The notes: a model not told the origin generated them from the letters alone. A stretch of DNA of 13,084 nucleotides from Gammaproteobacteria bacterium (GCA_029859085.1 JAOUDU010000019.1:1-13084), one strand, 5' to 3'; counted from the first letter of the stretch, positions 1 to 7,136 are shown. Program-made: numbers and translations.

Positions 1-1
1 G

Positions 2-1564
2 GTATCAGTGGTGACGATTTCTTTTCTCAGCGCCGAGCTGATCGGCCTGCGCGAGGGTATCGGCATCATCTTCGGCGCCAACCTCGGCACCACCACCGGG
101 GCCTGGCTGATCGCCGGTTTCGGCCTGAATGTAAAGCTCTCGGCCTACGCCCTGCCCATGCTGGTATTCGGCGTACTGCTGCTGATGCAGGCCTCCAGGC
201 GGCTCAAGGGATTCGGCTGGGTCCTGATGGGCATAGGATTCCTGTTCCTGGGGATCGACTACATGAAGGAGGGATTCGCCTCCTATTCCGACCAGATCGA
301 CCTGACCCGATACGCCATGACCGGTATCGCGGGCCTGCTGGCGTTCACGTTCGCGGGAATCGTCGCCACCGTGGTAATGCAATCGAGTCACGCTACCCTG
401 ACCCTGATTATCACGGCGCTGGCCGCCGGCCAGATCAGTTACGAAAATGCCCTGGCGCTTGCCATCGGCGCGAATGTCGGCACCACGATAACGGCCATTC
501 TCGGCGCGATCGGCGCCAACGCCGCCGGGAAACGCCTGGCGGCGGCACACCTCGTATTCAATGTGGTCACTGGGATAGCGGCGCTGGTATTCATCCAGTT
601 CCTGCTGGCGGCGGTCGACAGCCTGGGCAACCTGCTGGGTATCGCGGCGGATAATCACACCCTCAAGCTCGCGCTTTTCCACACACTTTTCAACCTGCTC
701 GGCATAGCGCTGATGCTGCCACTGCTGGCTCCGCTGGTGAGCCGGCTCGAACGCTTCATGGGAGATGACCGGGCCCTGCGGGACCGCCCGCGCTACCTCA
801 GCGATGCATCGCTTGCGCTGCCCCAGGTCGCGGTACAGGCGGTCAGCAAGGAAACCAGGCACCTCTTCAGCAACGCCTTCACCCTGATCGCGCACGGTGT
901 CAGCCTGCACCGCAACCTGATCACGGGCAGCCGGGATCTGCAGCAGTTGATCGAGCCTCCCGGCAAACTGATCGAGATAGACCTCGATGAACAGTACGAG
1001 CGCAGGATCAAGGACATCTACAGTGCCAATATCGAGTTCCTGAGCCGGGCCCAGGGACAGGCCGGCCCCGAGTTCGGGGATGCGTATAACGCCCTGCGGC
1101 ACGCCAATATGGATGTGGTGGCGGCGATCAAGGCCGTCAAGCACCTGCGCAAGAACCTGCTGCCATACATGCAGAGCGAGAACCCGTATATTCGCCGGGA
1201 GTACAACCGCTTCCGGGTGCGTATCGGCGAGGTATTGCGGTCGCTCGCGGTGCTGCGCGACTCAGAGGACAGCGTCGTTGCGCTGCTCTCCCTCGACCGG
1301 ATCAGGGTTGAAGCCCTCGGCAGTGAAAACGAGGCAGCCCGGGTGGCGGATGGGCTAATCCGCGATCGCTCCATTACCTCCCAGATGGCCACCTCCCTTA
1401 TCAACGACGGCAGCTACGTGCGGGAAGTAATACAGCGACTGCTGGACATGAACGAGCAATTACACCGGGCCGGGCTACCCTATGGTGAAGCGGTCCAGGA
1501 TGAACTGGCACTGAAGGCCGAGGAAATCGCCAATATCGCCAGGCACGCCGGCGAAGTGCGCTGA
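2..1564 (+). CDS. Na/Pi cotransporter family protein with PhoU-like C-terminal domain (5' end missing)
   Basis: Inner-membrane sodium-dependent phosphate transporter of the NptA/YjbB type. The reading frame is open to the left edge, so the gene is truncated; family length suggests roughly 70 residues are missing, including the first QSS motif. Counting from the GTG at position 8, the end of the first inverted repeat is visible (GANLGTTTGAWL, residues 23-34) and the second repeat is complete, with QSSHATLTL at about 125-133 and GANVGTTITAILG at about 154-166. These paired QSS and GxNxGTT motifs define the family. Hydrophobic helices run to about residue 240. Residues about 275-515 are soluble, charged and helical, as in the PhoU-like domain fused to many of these transporters. 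The stop TGA is followed 24 nt later by a small coiled-coil gene on the same strand, likely co-transcribed. Direction of phosphate movement cannot be told; E. coli YjbB is linked to phosphate export. Confidence 0.9.
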   Translation, partial: VSVVTISFLSAELIGLREGIGIIFGANLGTTTGAWLIAGFGLNVKLSAYALPMLVFGVLLLMQASRRLKGFGWVLMGIGFLFLGIDYMKEGFASYSDQIDLTRYAMTGIAGLLAFTFAGIVATVVMQSSHATLTLIITALAAGQISYENALALAIGANVGTTITAILGAIGANAAGKRLAAAHLVFNVVTGIAALVFIQFLLAAVDSLGNLLGIAADNHTLKLALFHTLFNLLGIALMLPLLAPLVSRLERFMGDDRALRDRPRYLSDASLALPQVAVQAVSKETRHLFSNAFTLIAHGVSLHRNLITGSRDLQQLIEPPGKLIEIDLDEQYERRIKDIYSANIEFLSRAQGQAGPEFGDAYNALRHANMDVVAAIKAVKHLRKNLLPYMQSENPYIRREYNRFRVRIGEVLRSLAVLRDSEDSVVALLSLDRIRVEALGSENEAARVADGLIRDRSITSQMATSLINDGSYVREVIQRLLDMNEQLHRAGLPYGEAVQDELALKAEEIANIARHAGEVR

Positions 1565-1588
1565 CCAGGACCAATCGAGGATGATGCG

Positions 1589-1912
1589 ATGACAAACGCA
1601 AGGCTTTTCGCCAGGTTGCGCTCCCTGATGGAGGACGCCACCAGCGCAGACAAAAAGCATATCAAGAAAATCCGCAAGGTGTTGCGCAAGCTGAAGGAGC
1701 GGCAAGCGGACCTGCGCGAAAACCTGGACAATGCGGGCAGTATCGAGGAGAGACGGAAAATCGAGCAGGAGATCGAGGTCATCACCCTGCAACGGGTCAA
1801 GGGGCAGGAGGTTTACCGAAAGCTGAAAAAAGCCCGTAAGCTTGCGAAACAGGGACCATCGGAAAACACCCCCGGCGTCGCCACAGCTGAAGACGCCGGA
1901 GAAAATTCCTAG
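1589..1912 (+). CDS. Small charged coiled-coil protein, unknown function
   Basis: A 107-residue protein that I do not recognise. It has no signal peptide or membrane segment and is probably cytoplasmic. Residues about 20-88 are very rich in Lys, Arg and Glu with heptad-like spacing of Leu/Ile/Val (for example HIKKIRKVLRKLKERQADLR), predicting a long alpha-helical hairpin or coiled coil, with a turn near DNAGS (47-51). The last 18 residues are Gly/Ala/Glu-rich and probably disordered. The start ATG is preceded by a GAGG Shine-Dalgarno 8 nt upstream. It lies 24 nt downstream of the Na/Pi cotransporter and is probably in the same transcript, so a role with that transporter's PhoU-like domain is possible but unproven. 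Its TAG stop shares the CTAG palindrome with the stop of the convergent pqiC gene. Confidence 0.75.
   Translation: MTNARLFARLRSLMEDATSADKKHIKKIRKVLRKLKERQADLRENLDNAGSIEERRKIEQEIEVITLQRVKGQEVYRKLKKARKLAKQGPSENTPGVATAEDAGENS
1872..1899. terminator. Hairpin at the convergent gene ends, possible bidirectional terminator
   Basis: An 8-bp perfect stem (CCGGCGTC 1872-1879 pairing with GACGCCGG 1892-1899, 12-nt loop) lies just inside the 3' end of the coiled-coil gene. Read on the minus strand it sits 10 nt after the pqiC stop and is followed by GGGGGTGTTTTCC, with a short T-run. Read on the plus strand it is followed by AGAAAATTCC, a poor T-tract. The position favours termination of the pqi operon; efficiency is uncertain. 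Confidence 0.4.
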
Positions 1913-2475
1913 CCGGACTGCGCGGCGTCCGCAGGCAGCGAAGCGGCAATAGCGTCGGCCAGCCGCTGCAGCAGCGCCTCCTCCGCCCGCACCAGGGCAT
2001 CGTAACCATCACCCGCCAGTGACTGTTGCTCCGAGAACCGGAATGCCCGGGTCGCACCTTCCACCGCAATCTCCCAGTACGCAACCAGCACCGCGGCACC
2101 GCTGCTGTCACCATGCAGCTGGTCCACCGTGACATCGATACGCGACCTGGTGGTGGCTGTTGCACTGGCGGCAATATCCCTGCCGCTGGCGCTGGATATT
2201 TGCGTGGCGAGGTAGCGGCGCAGGCTAACCTGCAGCGGCTCCGCCCAGACGTGGTTCCTGGCCGCGGTAATGGTGCCATCGCCAGCGGCCAGAACCAGCC
2301 CCGGCTGGTCTATATAGGTGGCGACCCGGACATTTCCCAGGGCGATACCGCTGTCCGCCAATGGCGTACCCGAGGTAGTGCCTACCTCGGTACGCAGCAG
2401 GTAGGTCGCTGTCTGGGGCGGCTGGGTAGAACAGGCGGTGAGCAACACCACCGCGATTACGCACATTATTCTCAT
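1909..2475 (-). CDS. pqiC: PqiC-type outer-membrane lipoprotein (ABC-type transport auxiliary lipoprotein)
   Basis: Lipoprotein component of the PqiABC intermembrane lipid transport system, 188 residues. The N-terminus is a lipoprotein signal with lipobox LTAC, so Cys15 is the predicted lipidated residue; Ser at +2 is compatible with outer-membrane sorting. The rest matches the PqiC/YmbA (DUF330) fold: YLLRTE after the lipobox, the IALGNVRVATYIDQPGLVLA strand region with the usual VxVxxYLD-like motif, then WAEPLQVSLRRYLATQI, and a final helix near DALVRAEEALLQRLADAI. The ATG overlaps the pqiB stop by 4 nt (ATGA), indicating translational coupling, and a GGAGG lies about 9 nt upstream. PqiC is known to sit in the outer membrane at the end of the PqiB needle. 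It is the last gene of the operon. Confidence 0.9.
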   Translation of the reverse strand: MRIMCVIAVVLLTACSTQPPQTATYLLRTEVGTTSGTPLADSGIALGNVRVATYIDQPGLVLAAGDGTITAARNHVWAEPLQVSLRRYLATQISSASGRDIAASATATTRSRIDVTVDQLHGDSSGAAVLVAYWEIAVEGATRAFRFSEQQSLAGDGYDALVRAEEALLQRLADAIAASLPADAAQSG

Positions 2476-4118
2476 TGGGGACTGGCCTCCGGTATGGGGT
2501 CGGCGGAAATCTCGGTGGGGAACACCAGCGAGTTGGGTTTTTCACTCAGGGTGCGGGTCAGATCCTCCAGGTTGCGCAGGGTACGGTTGAGTTCGAACAC
2601 ACTGTCGCTGATGGACTGCCCCATGGCAGAGTCCGGCGAGAGACTGGCCAGGGCCTGCCTCAGTTCCGCCAGGGTTTTGGTGAGTTCACCCGGCAGCTCC
2701 TTTGAGCCATCCTTGTCGAGTATTTCCTGCAGGGAAGCCATCGTGGATGTCAGCGCTGCCAGGGTCCCGTCCAGGGTGCCCAGCGCGGAATTGGCATTGG
2801 CGACCAGCGGCTCCAGCGGCAGTCCGTTGAGCTTGTCCAGCAGGGTGCCGACCTGCTTTTCCAGTCGCCCGAGGCCACTGGGAATCGTTGGAATCACGGG
2901 ATACCCATCGAACTCTTCCTGCGCTACCACCGCCTTGCCTTTCTCTTCAGGGTAAAAATCGAGGTTGAGGTAGAGCGCGCCGGTGAGAAGGCTGCCGGTT
3001 TGCAGCGTGGCCCTCAACCCGATCTGGGTGCCTTTGATGATAGATTTCTGCATCATATCGAGGGCCTGCTGGTCATCGCCGGCGCCAAACCTTCCGGGCT
3101 CGAGATAGAACAACACCGGGATCGGGTCGCCGGTCCCCGCCATACGCTCGCCGACCAGTTCCTTGAGCAGGATGCGTTCGACCCTGCCGATCTGGATGCC
3201 GCGATATTCTACCGGGGCTCCGGGTTCCAGGCCGCGCAGCGACTGGCCGAATTTGCTGACAAAATAAACCCTGTACCGGTAAGGATTTGCCATCAGGTCA
3301 CGATACGATGAGTTGAGCTTGTAGGTCGCACCTGACACCGCCTTTTCTCCCGGGGGCAGGCCCGGCAGGTTGCCGAAGGCTACACCCCCCAACAGGATGG
3401 TTTCCAGCGACCCGGTAGTCACCTCTACACCGGCGGCGGACGCATTGATGGCCACCCCGCTCACGTTCCAGAAATGTGTGCTGGTTGTAACCAGGTCGTC
3501 GTAGGGAGCGTCAATAAAAACGTCATAGCGCACGACTTTCTGATCGCTGTCAAAAGCAACACCCTCGATGCGTCCAACCTTGAACCCGTTGTAGACGACA
3601 GCATCGCCCTCACCCAGCGAGCCGGCCTGTTCACTGTAAAGGGTCAGGCGCACCCCGGGCGCATCCGCGGCGGTGAGTGGCGGCACCTCCAGGCCGACAT
3701 ACTGGTCGTGGTTCCGCTTGCCGGAGCCCGGGTCGAGCTGGATATAGGCCCCGGACAGGAGAGTGCCCAGGCCGGAGACGGCCCCGGCCCCGACCCGGGC
3801 TCGAACCACCCAGAACCGGGTGTCATCCCGCAGCATATCGGAGGCCTCGCGCTCCATCTTCACCTTCACCAGCACCTTGTCCATGCCCTCGCTGAGCGAG
3901 ACATCTTCCACCAGGCCGACATCGACGTCCCGGTACCTGATCCTCGTCTTGCCCGCCTCCAGCCCTTCGGCGGTATTGAACTGGATGGTAATCTCGGGGC
4001 CCTCGGTCATCCTGGTGTGGATCACCATGTACAGGCCGATTACCACTGCCACCACGGGTATCACCCAGATCGGGTTAAACCTTCTGCCGGTGCTGATCTC
4101 GGGTTTGAGTTCACTCAT
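2472..4118 (-). CDS. pqiB: PqiB-type MCE protein, three MCE domains
   Basis: Periplasm-spanning lipid-conduit protein, 548 residues, almost the same length as E. coli PqiB. A short cytoplasmic N-terminus precedes one transmembrane helix (about 15-33, IWVIPVVAVVIGLYMVIH). Three MCE (mammalian cell entry) domains follow: about 40-135 (TIQFNTAEGLEAGKTRIRYR), 155-245 (VVYNGFKVGRIEGVAFD) and 280-400 (FVSKFGQSLRGLEPGAPVEY, then RGIQIGRVERI). From about 430 to 525 the sequence is helical and rich in Leu/Thr/Ser, corresponding to the C-terminal helices that form the coiled-coil needle of the PqiB hexamer. The ATG overlaps the end of the upstream pqiA-like gene by 8 nt, and AGGA lies about 8-10 nt before it. 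Three MCE domains separate it from MlaD (one) and YebT/LetB (seven). Confidence 0.95.
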   Translation of the reverse strand: MSELKPEISTGRRFNPIWVIPVVAVVIGLYMVIHTRMTEGPEITIQFNTAEGLEAGKTRIRYRDVDVGLVEDVSLSEGMDKVLVKVKMEREASDMLRDDTRFWVVRARVGAGAVSGLGTLLSGAYIQLDPGSGKRNHDQYVGLEVPPLTAADAPGVRLTLYSEQAGSLGEGDAVVYNGFKVGRIEGVAFDSDQKVVRYDVFIDAPYDDLVTTSTHFWNVSGVAINASAAGVEVTTGSLETILLGGVAFGNLPGLPPGEKAVSGATYKLNSSYRDLMANPYRYRVYFVSKFGQSLRGLEPGAPVEYRGIQIGRVERILLKELVGERMAGTGDPIPVLFYLEPGRFGAGDDQQALDMMQKSIIKGTQIGLRATLQTGSLLTGALYLNLDFYPEEKGKAVVAQEEFDGYPVIPTIPSGLGRLEKQVGTLLDKLNGLPLEPLVANANSALGTLDGTLAALTSTMASLQEILDKDGSKELPGELTKTLAELRQALASLSPDSAMGQSISDSVFELNRTLRNLEDLTRTLSEKPNSLVFPTEISADPIPEASPQ

Positions 4119-4725
4119 TATTTTTTTCCTGTTGGTCCCAGATCATCCTGGGGTCAAAGCTTTCCGCCGCCACCATGGTCACCAGCACGACCCCCGCGAA
4201 GGCGACCGCCGCGGCCCCCGGGAGGATCACCAGCAGGCCGGTCAGGTGCACCAGCGCCACCAGGATGGAGACCACGAACACGTCCACCATGGACCATTTA
4301 CCGATGAACTCGGCGGCCCGGTACATCACCGTGCGCTGGCGCGGGTCATTCTGCTTTTCGTTGCCCACACTCCAGCACAGGTAAAACAGGGCGATGAGTT
4401 TCCCCAGCGGCACCATCACACTGGCGATAAAAATGATGGCGGCTATCGGGACGGAGCCCATATCGATCAGCAGTACCACGCCGCCCAGGATGGTGCTGTC
4501 GGTCGCGTTGCCGAACTGGTCCGTGATCATGATCGGCAGCATATTGGCCGGGATGTAGAGCACACTGGCGGTAACCAGCAGCGCCAGGGTCCGCTGCAGG
4601 CTGTTTGACTTGCGCAGGTGCAGGGGCTCGCCGCAGCGCGGACATTCATGCAGATCGGCGTCGGCCAGCTTCAGGCAGAGATGGCACGACGCCAGGTGGC
4701 GGGAAGCGGCGGTATCACCCGGCAT
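4111..4725 (-). CDS. pqiA: PqiA family inner-membrane protein, second half-size copy
   Basis: Integral membrane partner of PqiB, 204 residues. The N-terminal cytoplasmic part has a zinc-ribbon-like cysteine set (Cys14, Cys17, Cys28, Cys31; CHLC and CPRC). Four hydrophobic segments follow at about 46-66, 78-118, 145-167 and 168-188. The family signature is present as KWSMVDVFVVSILVALV (about 143-159), preceded by the PLGKL motif (106-110) typical of PqiA domains. E. coli PqiA is one ~417-residue protein with two such halves; here the second half is its own gene. Its ATG overlaps the stop of the first half by 11 nt, so translation is probably coupled. It overlaps pqiB by 8 nt at the other end. 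Function is inferred from the family: the inner-membrane portion of the PqiABC lipid transport system. Confidence 0.92.
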   Translation of the reverse strand: MPGDTAASRHLASCHLCLKLADADLHECPRCGEPLHLRKSNSLQRTLALLVTASVLYIPANMLPIMITDQFGNATDSTILGGVVLLIDMGSVPIAAIIFIASVMVPLGKLIALFYLCWSVGNEKQNDPRQRTVMYRAAEFIGKWSMVDVFVVSILVALVHLTGLLVILPGAAAVAFAGVVLVTMVAAESFDPRMIWDQQEKNNE

Positions 4726-5350
4726 GTTTCAGCCCCGCCAGGCGCTCAATTTCGTTCCAGTACTGCAGGCGATCGAGGTTGGAAACCGAGGCGACGAAAC
4801 ACAGCGCGAAAGCCCCGTAGCCCCAGAACGAGATGCCGATAACCACCGTCGCCATATGCGCTATCTTCACCAGGCTCACCATGACCCCGATAAAAAATAC
4901 CTCGACCATAGCCCAGTTCTGCATATGGAATACCAGCCGGGTCACGGGAATCATCCAGTCGTAGAAACGCTGCCGGATCATGCAGGTCGACAGCGCCAGC
5001 AGCAACACCAGCACCGTCGCCGGAATAACAATGATGAAGCCTGCCACCAGGAAGGCCAGGTCGGGCCGGCCCTGGGCATACAGCTGCTCAACCGTCTGGG
5101 GCAGGCTCATGGTGTTTTCCAGCCCGCTGGATTTGAAAGAGAGGAAGGGAAAGGCGCTACCGATCATCAGGCATACCAGCCCGGAGAGGGCGTAGGACTG
5201 CAGCCGCTGGAATCCGTCATCCCTGACCCGGGTCAGGAAATCCCCGCAGCGGGAGCAACTGGCCTTCTCCCCATGGCGCATACCGCTGACATCGAACAGC
5301 AGGTCGCAGCAGGGGCAGGCAATAAGGCTGGGGTCAGCGGGCGCGGCCAA
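4715..5350 (-). CDS. pqiA: PqiA family inner-membrane protein, first half-size copy
   Basis: First gene of the pqi operon, 211 residues, homologous to one half of E. coli PqiA. It begins with a zinc-ribbon-like motif (Cys12-Cys15 as CPCC, and Cys32-Cys35 as CSRC), then four hydrophobic segments (about 52-70, 98-124, 146-165, 168-190). The signature WAMVEVFFIGVMVSLVKI (146-163) is characteristic. The start is uncertain: no in-frame ATG or GTG exists before an upstream TGA, so TTG at 5350 is chosen, with GGGA about 8 nt upstream; a CTG two codons earlier is an alternative. It overlaps the next gene by 11 nt. A TATAAT box 41 nt upstream suggests that the operon has its own promoter, though read-through from the ion-channel gene 65 nt away is also possible. 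Confidence 0.88.
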   Translation of the reverse strand: MAAPADPSLIACPCCDLLFDVSGMRHGEKASCSRCGDFLTRVRDDGFQRLQSYALSGLVCLMIGSAFPFLSFKSSGLENTMSLPQTVEQLYAQGRPDLAFLVAGFIIVIPATVLVLLLALSTCMIRQRFYDWMIPVTRLVFHMQNWAMVEVFFIGVMVSLVKIAHMATVVIGISFWGYGAFALCFVASVSNLDRLQYWNEIERLAGLKHAG

Positions 5351-5390
5351 TGCCAGTTCCCGTATTTGGGTCAGAAGTGTTCATGCGGGC

Positions 5391-5396
5391 ATTATA
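5391..5396 (-). promoter_or_regulatory. Candidate -10 box of the pqi operon promoter
   Basis: On the minus strand the sequence reads TATAAT, a perfect sigma70 -10 hexamer, within the 64-nt gap between the ion-channel stop and pqiA. A start site near 5384 would give a leader of about 34 nt. No good -35 is visible at 16-18 bp spacing (TGTGAG at 17 bp), so an activator may be needed. No terminator separates it from the upstream gene. Confidence 0.5.
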
Positions 5397-5414
5397 TACA
5401 CAGAGAGGTTTATC

Positions 5415-6419
5415 TCACAGTACGAACACCCCTGCGAACACCGCCAGAAAAAGCAATGGAGCGAGCAGGCGCGCCGCCATATTGAGCCGCTCTGCGGGCA
5501 CCTTGCCACCGCGACCCTCGAGCCAGGTCACTGCCACCGCTGCCGCCAGCGCGGCAAACACCAGCACTGAGGAGGCCACCAGGAACTTGTCCAGGCGGGT
5601 CAGGTAGGCGATCGGCGGCAGCACCGACGCCATCGAGAAACGATAGGCAATGAGGGTCAGCATGGAGGTGGCCACCAGGCCCACCCGGGGCGCGACGAAT
5701 TCCAGCGGCATCCAGAACACGGCCCAGGTCATCATGACCACCAGGAGCAGCGGCACCAGCAATTGCCAGGTGTAATAGCCGGTGAGGCGCTGGGCATTGA
5801 ATACGATATCCAGGCGACTGATGGTGCGCTCGATCGGCGCTATGTAGTACTCGCTGGAACGACTGCCGGCGGTGCTGAGTTTCCAGTTTGATACGGAGAG
5901 GTCGTCGGCGATACCGATATCCTGGCGCCGGGCAATAATTACCACGTCCTCCACCGGCTCACCCGAAACCAGCACAAAATGCAGTTCCTGCCGATCAAAG
6001 GGAAAGTCTGTCAGGTCCGCCTGGAAGCTGAAATCTCCATAGGCCCGCGCCCACTGGCGCACCCGGCCGTCGGGAGCCACGATAAACTCCGGATCGTTGA
6101 CCTCGTCGAGCTTCCTGCGATTGAGCAATTGCAACTGGGGGGTCCATACCTGGCCCTGTTGCACACTGCAGGGCTGGGTTCCGCCATGGGCCAGGCGCGG
6201 GTCGGTCCACTCTGCCCGCAGGAACACGTCCGCCACGAAACTCTTGTCGGCGTCTTTGATCCCGATGAGGTCACTTAGGTAGAGTTCAACTTCGACCTCG
6301 ACCGGTTTGCCGCCGTCCGCATTCAGCGGTGGAGCGAGGTTGTTCTCGGTGAAAACGCAGGGATTGGCAAACGCCTGTGAGGCGAGCGCCCAACAAAAGC
6401 AAAACAACAGTCTGGCCAC
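5415..6419 (-). CDS. Prokaryotic pentameric ligand-gated ion channel (Cys-loop receptor superfamily)
   Basis: Inner-membrane homopentameric channel of the GLIC/ELIC type, 334 residues from the GTG chosen here. That GTG has AGAGGG 6 nt upstream and gives a clean signal peptide (cleavage near Ala18); a longer frame to 6452 lacks such a site. The extracellular domain (about 20-212) shows VWTPQLQLLN (91-100; loop A WxP motif), and DFPFDRQELHF (138-148), the Cys-loop signature without its cysteines, as in other bacterial members. Four membrane helices follow: M1 about 215-237, M2 243-267, M3 276-299, M4 311-334. The M2 hallmarks are Leu254 (9' gate) and Pro268 (end of M2). The M2 start is APRVGL, closer to anion-selective animal receptors than to GLIC, which has Glu at -2'. 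Cys21 and Cys84 may pair. The ligand is unknown. It lies 132 nt after msrA and 64 nt before pqiA. Confidence 0.93.
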   Translation of the reverse strand: MARLLFCFCWALASQAFANPCVFTENNLAPPLNADGGKPVEVEVELYLSDLIGIKDADKSFVADVFLRAEWTDPRLAHGGTQPCSVQQGQVWTPQLQLLNRRKLDEVNDPEFIVAPDGRVRQWARAYGDFSFQADLTDFPFDRQELHFVLVSGEPVEDVVIIARRQDIGIADDLSVSNWKLSTAGSRSSEYYIAPIERTISRLDIVFNAQRLTGYYTWQLLVPLLLVVMMTWAVFWMPLEFVAPRVGLVATSMLTLIAYRFSMASVLPPIAYLTRLDKFLVASSVLVFAALAAAVAVTWLEGRGGKVPAERLNMAARLLAPLLFLAVFAGVFVL

Positions 6420-6439
6420 TCGATTCCCTCTCGCAAGTT

Positions 6440-6472
6440 GGCCCCGCCACACAGCGGGGCCGTCAGCGACGG
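6440..6472 (-). promoter_or_regulatory. Two adjoining RNA hairpins in the leader of the ion-channel gene
   Basis: On the minus strand, CCGTC-GCT-GACGG (6472-6460) directly abuts GGCCCCGC-TGTGTG-GCGGGGCC (6461-6440), an 8-bp perfect GC stem with a 6-nt loop. The second stem ends about 8-10 nt before the AGAGGG ribosome-binding site. No T-run follows, so it is not a classic terminator. It may influence translation or RNA stability. Confidence 0.45.
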
Positions 6473-6506
6473 AAAAACGGTTGGACTGCCCGGCGCCGGA
6501 CCCGCG

Positions 6507-6512
6507 AGTATA
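6507..6512 (-). promoter_or_regulatory. Possible -10 box upstream of the ion-channel gene
   Basis: The minus strand reads TATACT (5 of 6 consensus positions) in the msrA to ion-channel gap, which would place a start site near 6500 and both leader hairpins inside an ~80-nt leader. No convincing -35 is seen. A perfect CCGGCGCCGG palindrome lies just downstream at 6490-6499. Confidence 0.3.
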
Positions 6513-6551
6513 ACGGATGGAGCGGCCGGGGGCAGTGCCCTGGCCAACGGG

Positions 6552-7136
6552 CTAGTGCTTTACCGCCTGGCTGCCCCAGATCTGCTCCAGTCTCTGGTCG
6601 CGACCGCAGTTCCAGCGGTAGTACTTGTAGCGGACGGGATTCTTCAGGAAATAGTCCTGGTGATATTCCTCCACAGGCCAGAATGCGCCGGCAGGCCGAA
6701 TCTCGGTATAAACCTCGTCGGGAGCAAACTTCGCGGCGACCCCCGCCCGGGACTCTTCCGCCAGCCTGGTTTGTTCTTCCGTGGCGGCAAATATCGCGCT
6801 GCGATAGCTGGGACCCTTGTCGCAGAACTGCCCGGCATTATCGAACGGGTCGACGTTGACCCAGTAGAGGTCAAGCAACTGCCGGTAGCTGACCAGCGCC
6901 GGATCGTAGGTGACCTTGATGGCCTCGAAGTGCCCGGCATGGTTGCCCTGGTAGGTCGGGTTGGGGAGACTGCCCCCGGTGAACCCGGACACCACATCGC
7001 TCACGCCCTCCCGCCCCTGGAATGCAGCCTCCATGCACCAGAAGCAGCCCCCGGCGAACATCGCCGTCGCCGTCTCCGCCCTGGCAACCGGAATAAGGCC
7101 CAGGCAGAGAATCCATGCCAGCAGTGCTCGTTTCAT
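6552..7136 (-). CDS. msrA: Exported peptide-methionine (S)-S-oxide reductase MsrA
   Basis: Reduces methionine-S-sulfoxide in proteins, 194 residues. The catalytic motif GGCFWCMEAAF (29-39) contains nucleophilic Cys31 and a second Cys34; GHFEAIKVTYDP (68-79) contains the conserved Glu71; QFCDKGPSYRSAIF (103-116) and EEYHQDYF (156-163) are also standard, and Cys177 (WNCG) is a candidate resolving cysteine. The first 20 residues (MKRALLAWIL then a hydrophobic core, ending AR-A before ETA) form a Sec signal peptide, so the enzyme should act in the periplasm, unlike the cytosolic E. coli MsrA. This start (ATG at 7136) is preferred over a longer frame because it gives the signal peptide and has GGAG close upstream, although the spacing is very short. 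Neighbours are DUF2892 upstream (85 nt) and the ion channel downstream. The periplasmic electron donor is not visible here. Confidence 0.93.
   Translation of the reverse strand: MKRALLAWILCLGLIPVARAETATAMFAGGCFWCMEAAFQGREGVSDVVSGFTGGSLPNPTYQGNHAGHFEAIKVTYDPALVSYRQLLDLYWVNVDPFDNAGQFCDKGPSYRSAIFAATEEQTRLAEESRAGVAAKFAPDEVYTEIRPAGAFWPVEEYHQDYFLKNPVRYKYYRWNCGRDQRLEQIWGSQAVKH

Noticed and set aside
5..1144. Long minus-strand reading frame opposite the Na/Pi cotransporter
   Set aside because: Its translation is Gln/Arg/Gly-rich without any domain, and the plus strand encodes clear transporter motifs; long antisense frames are expected at this GC content.
2026..2955. Plus-strand reading frame across pqiC and pqiB
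   Set aside because: It is antisense to two recognisable genes and has no domain, signal or ribosome site.
4715..5350. Frameshift splitting a single pqiA gene
   Set aside because: Each half has its own start, zinc-ribbon motif and complete set of helices, and the overlap is typical of coupled genes, so a recent frameshift is unlikely.
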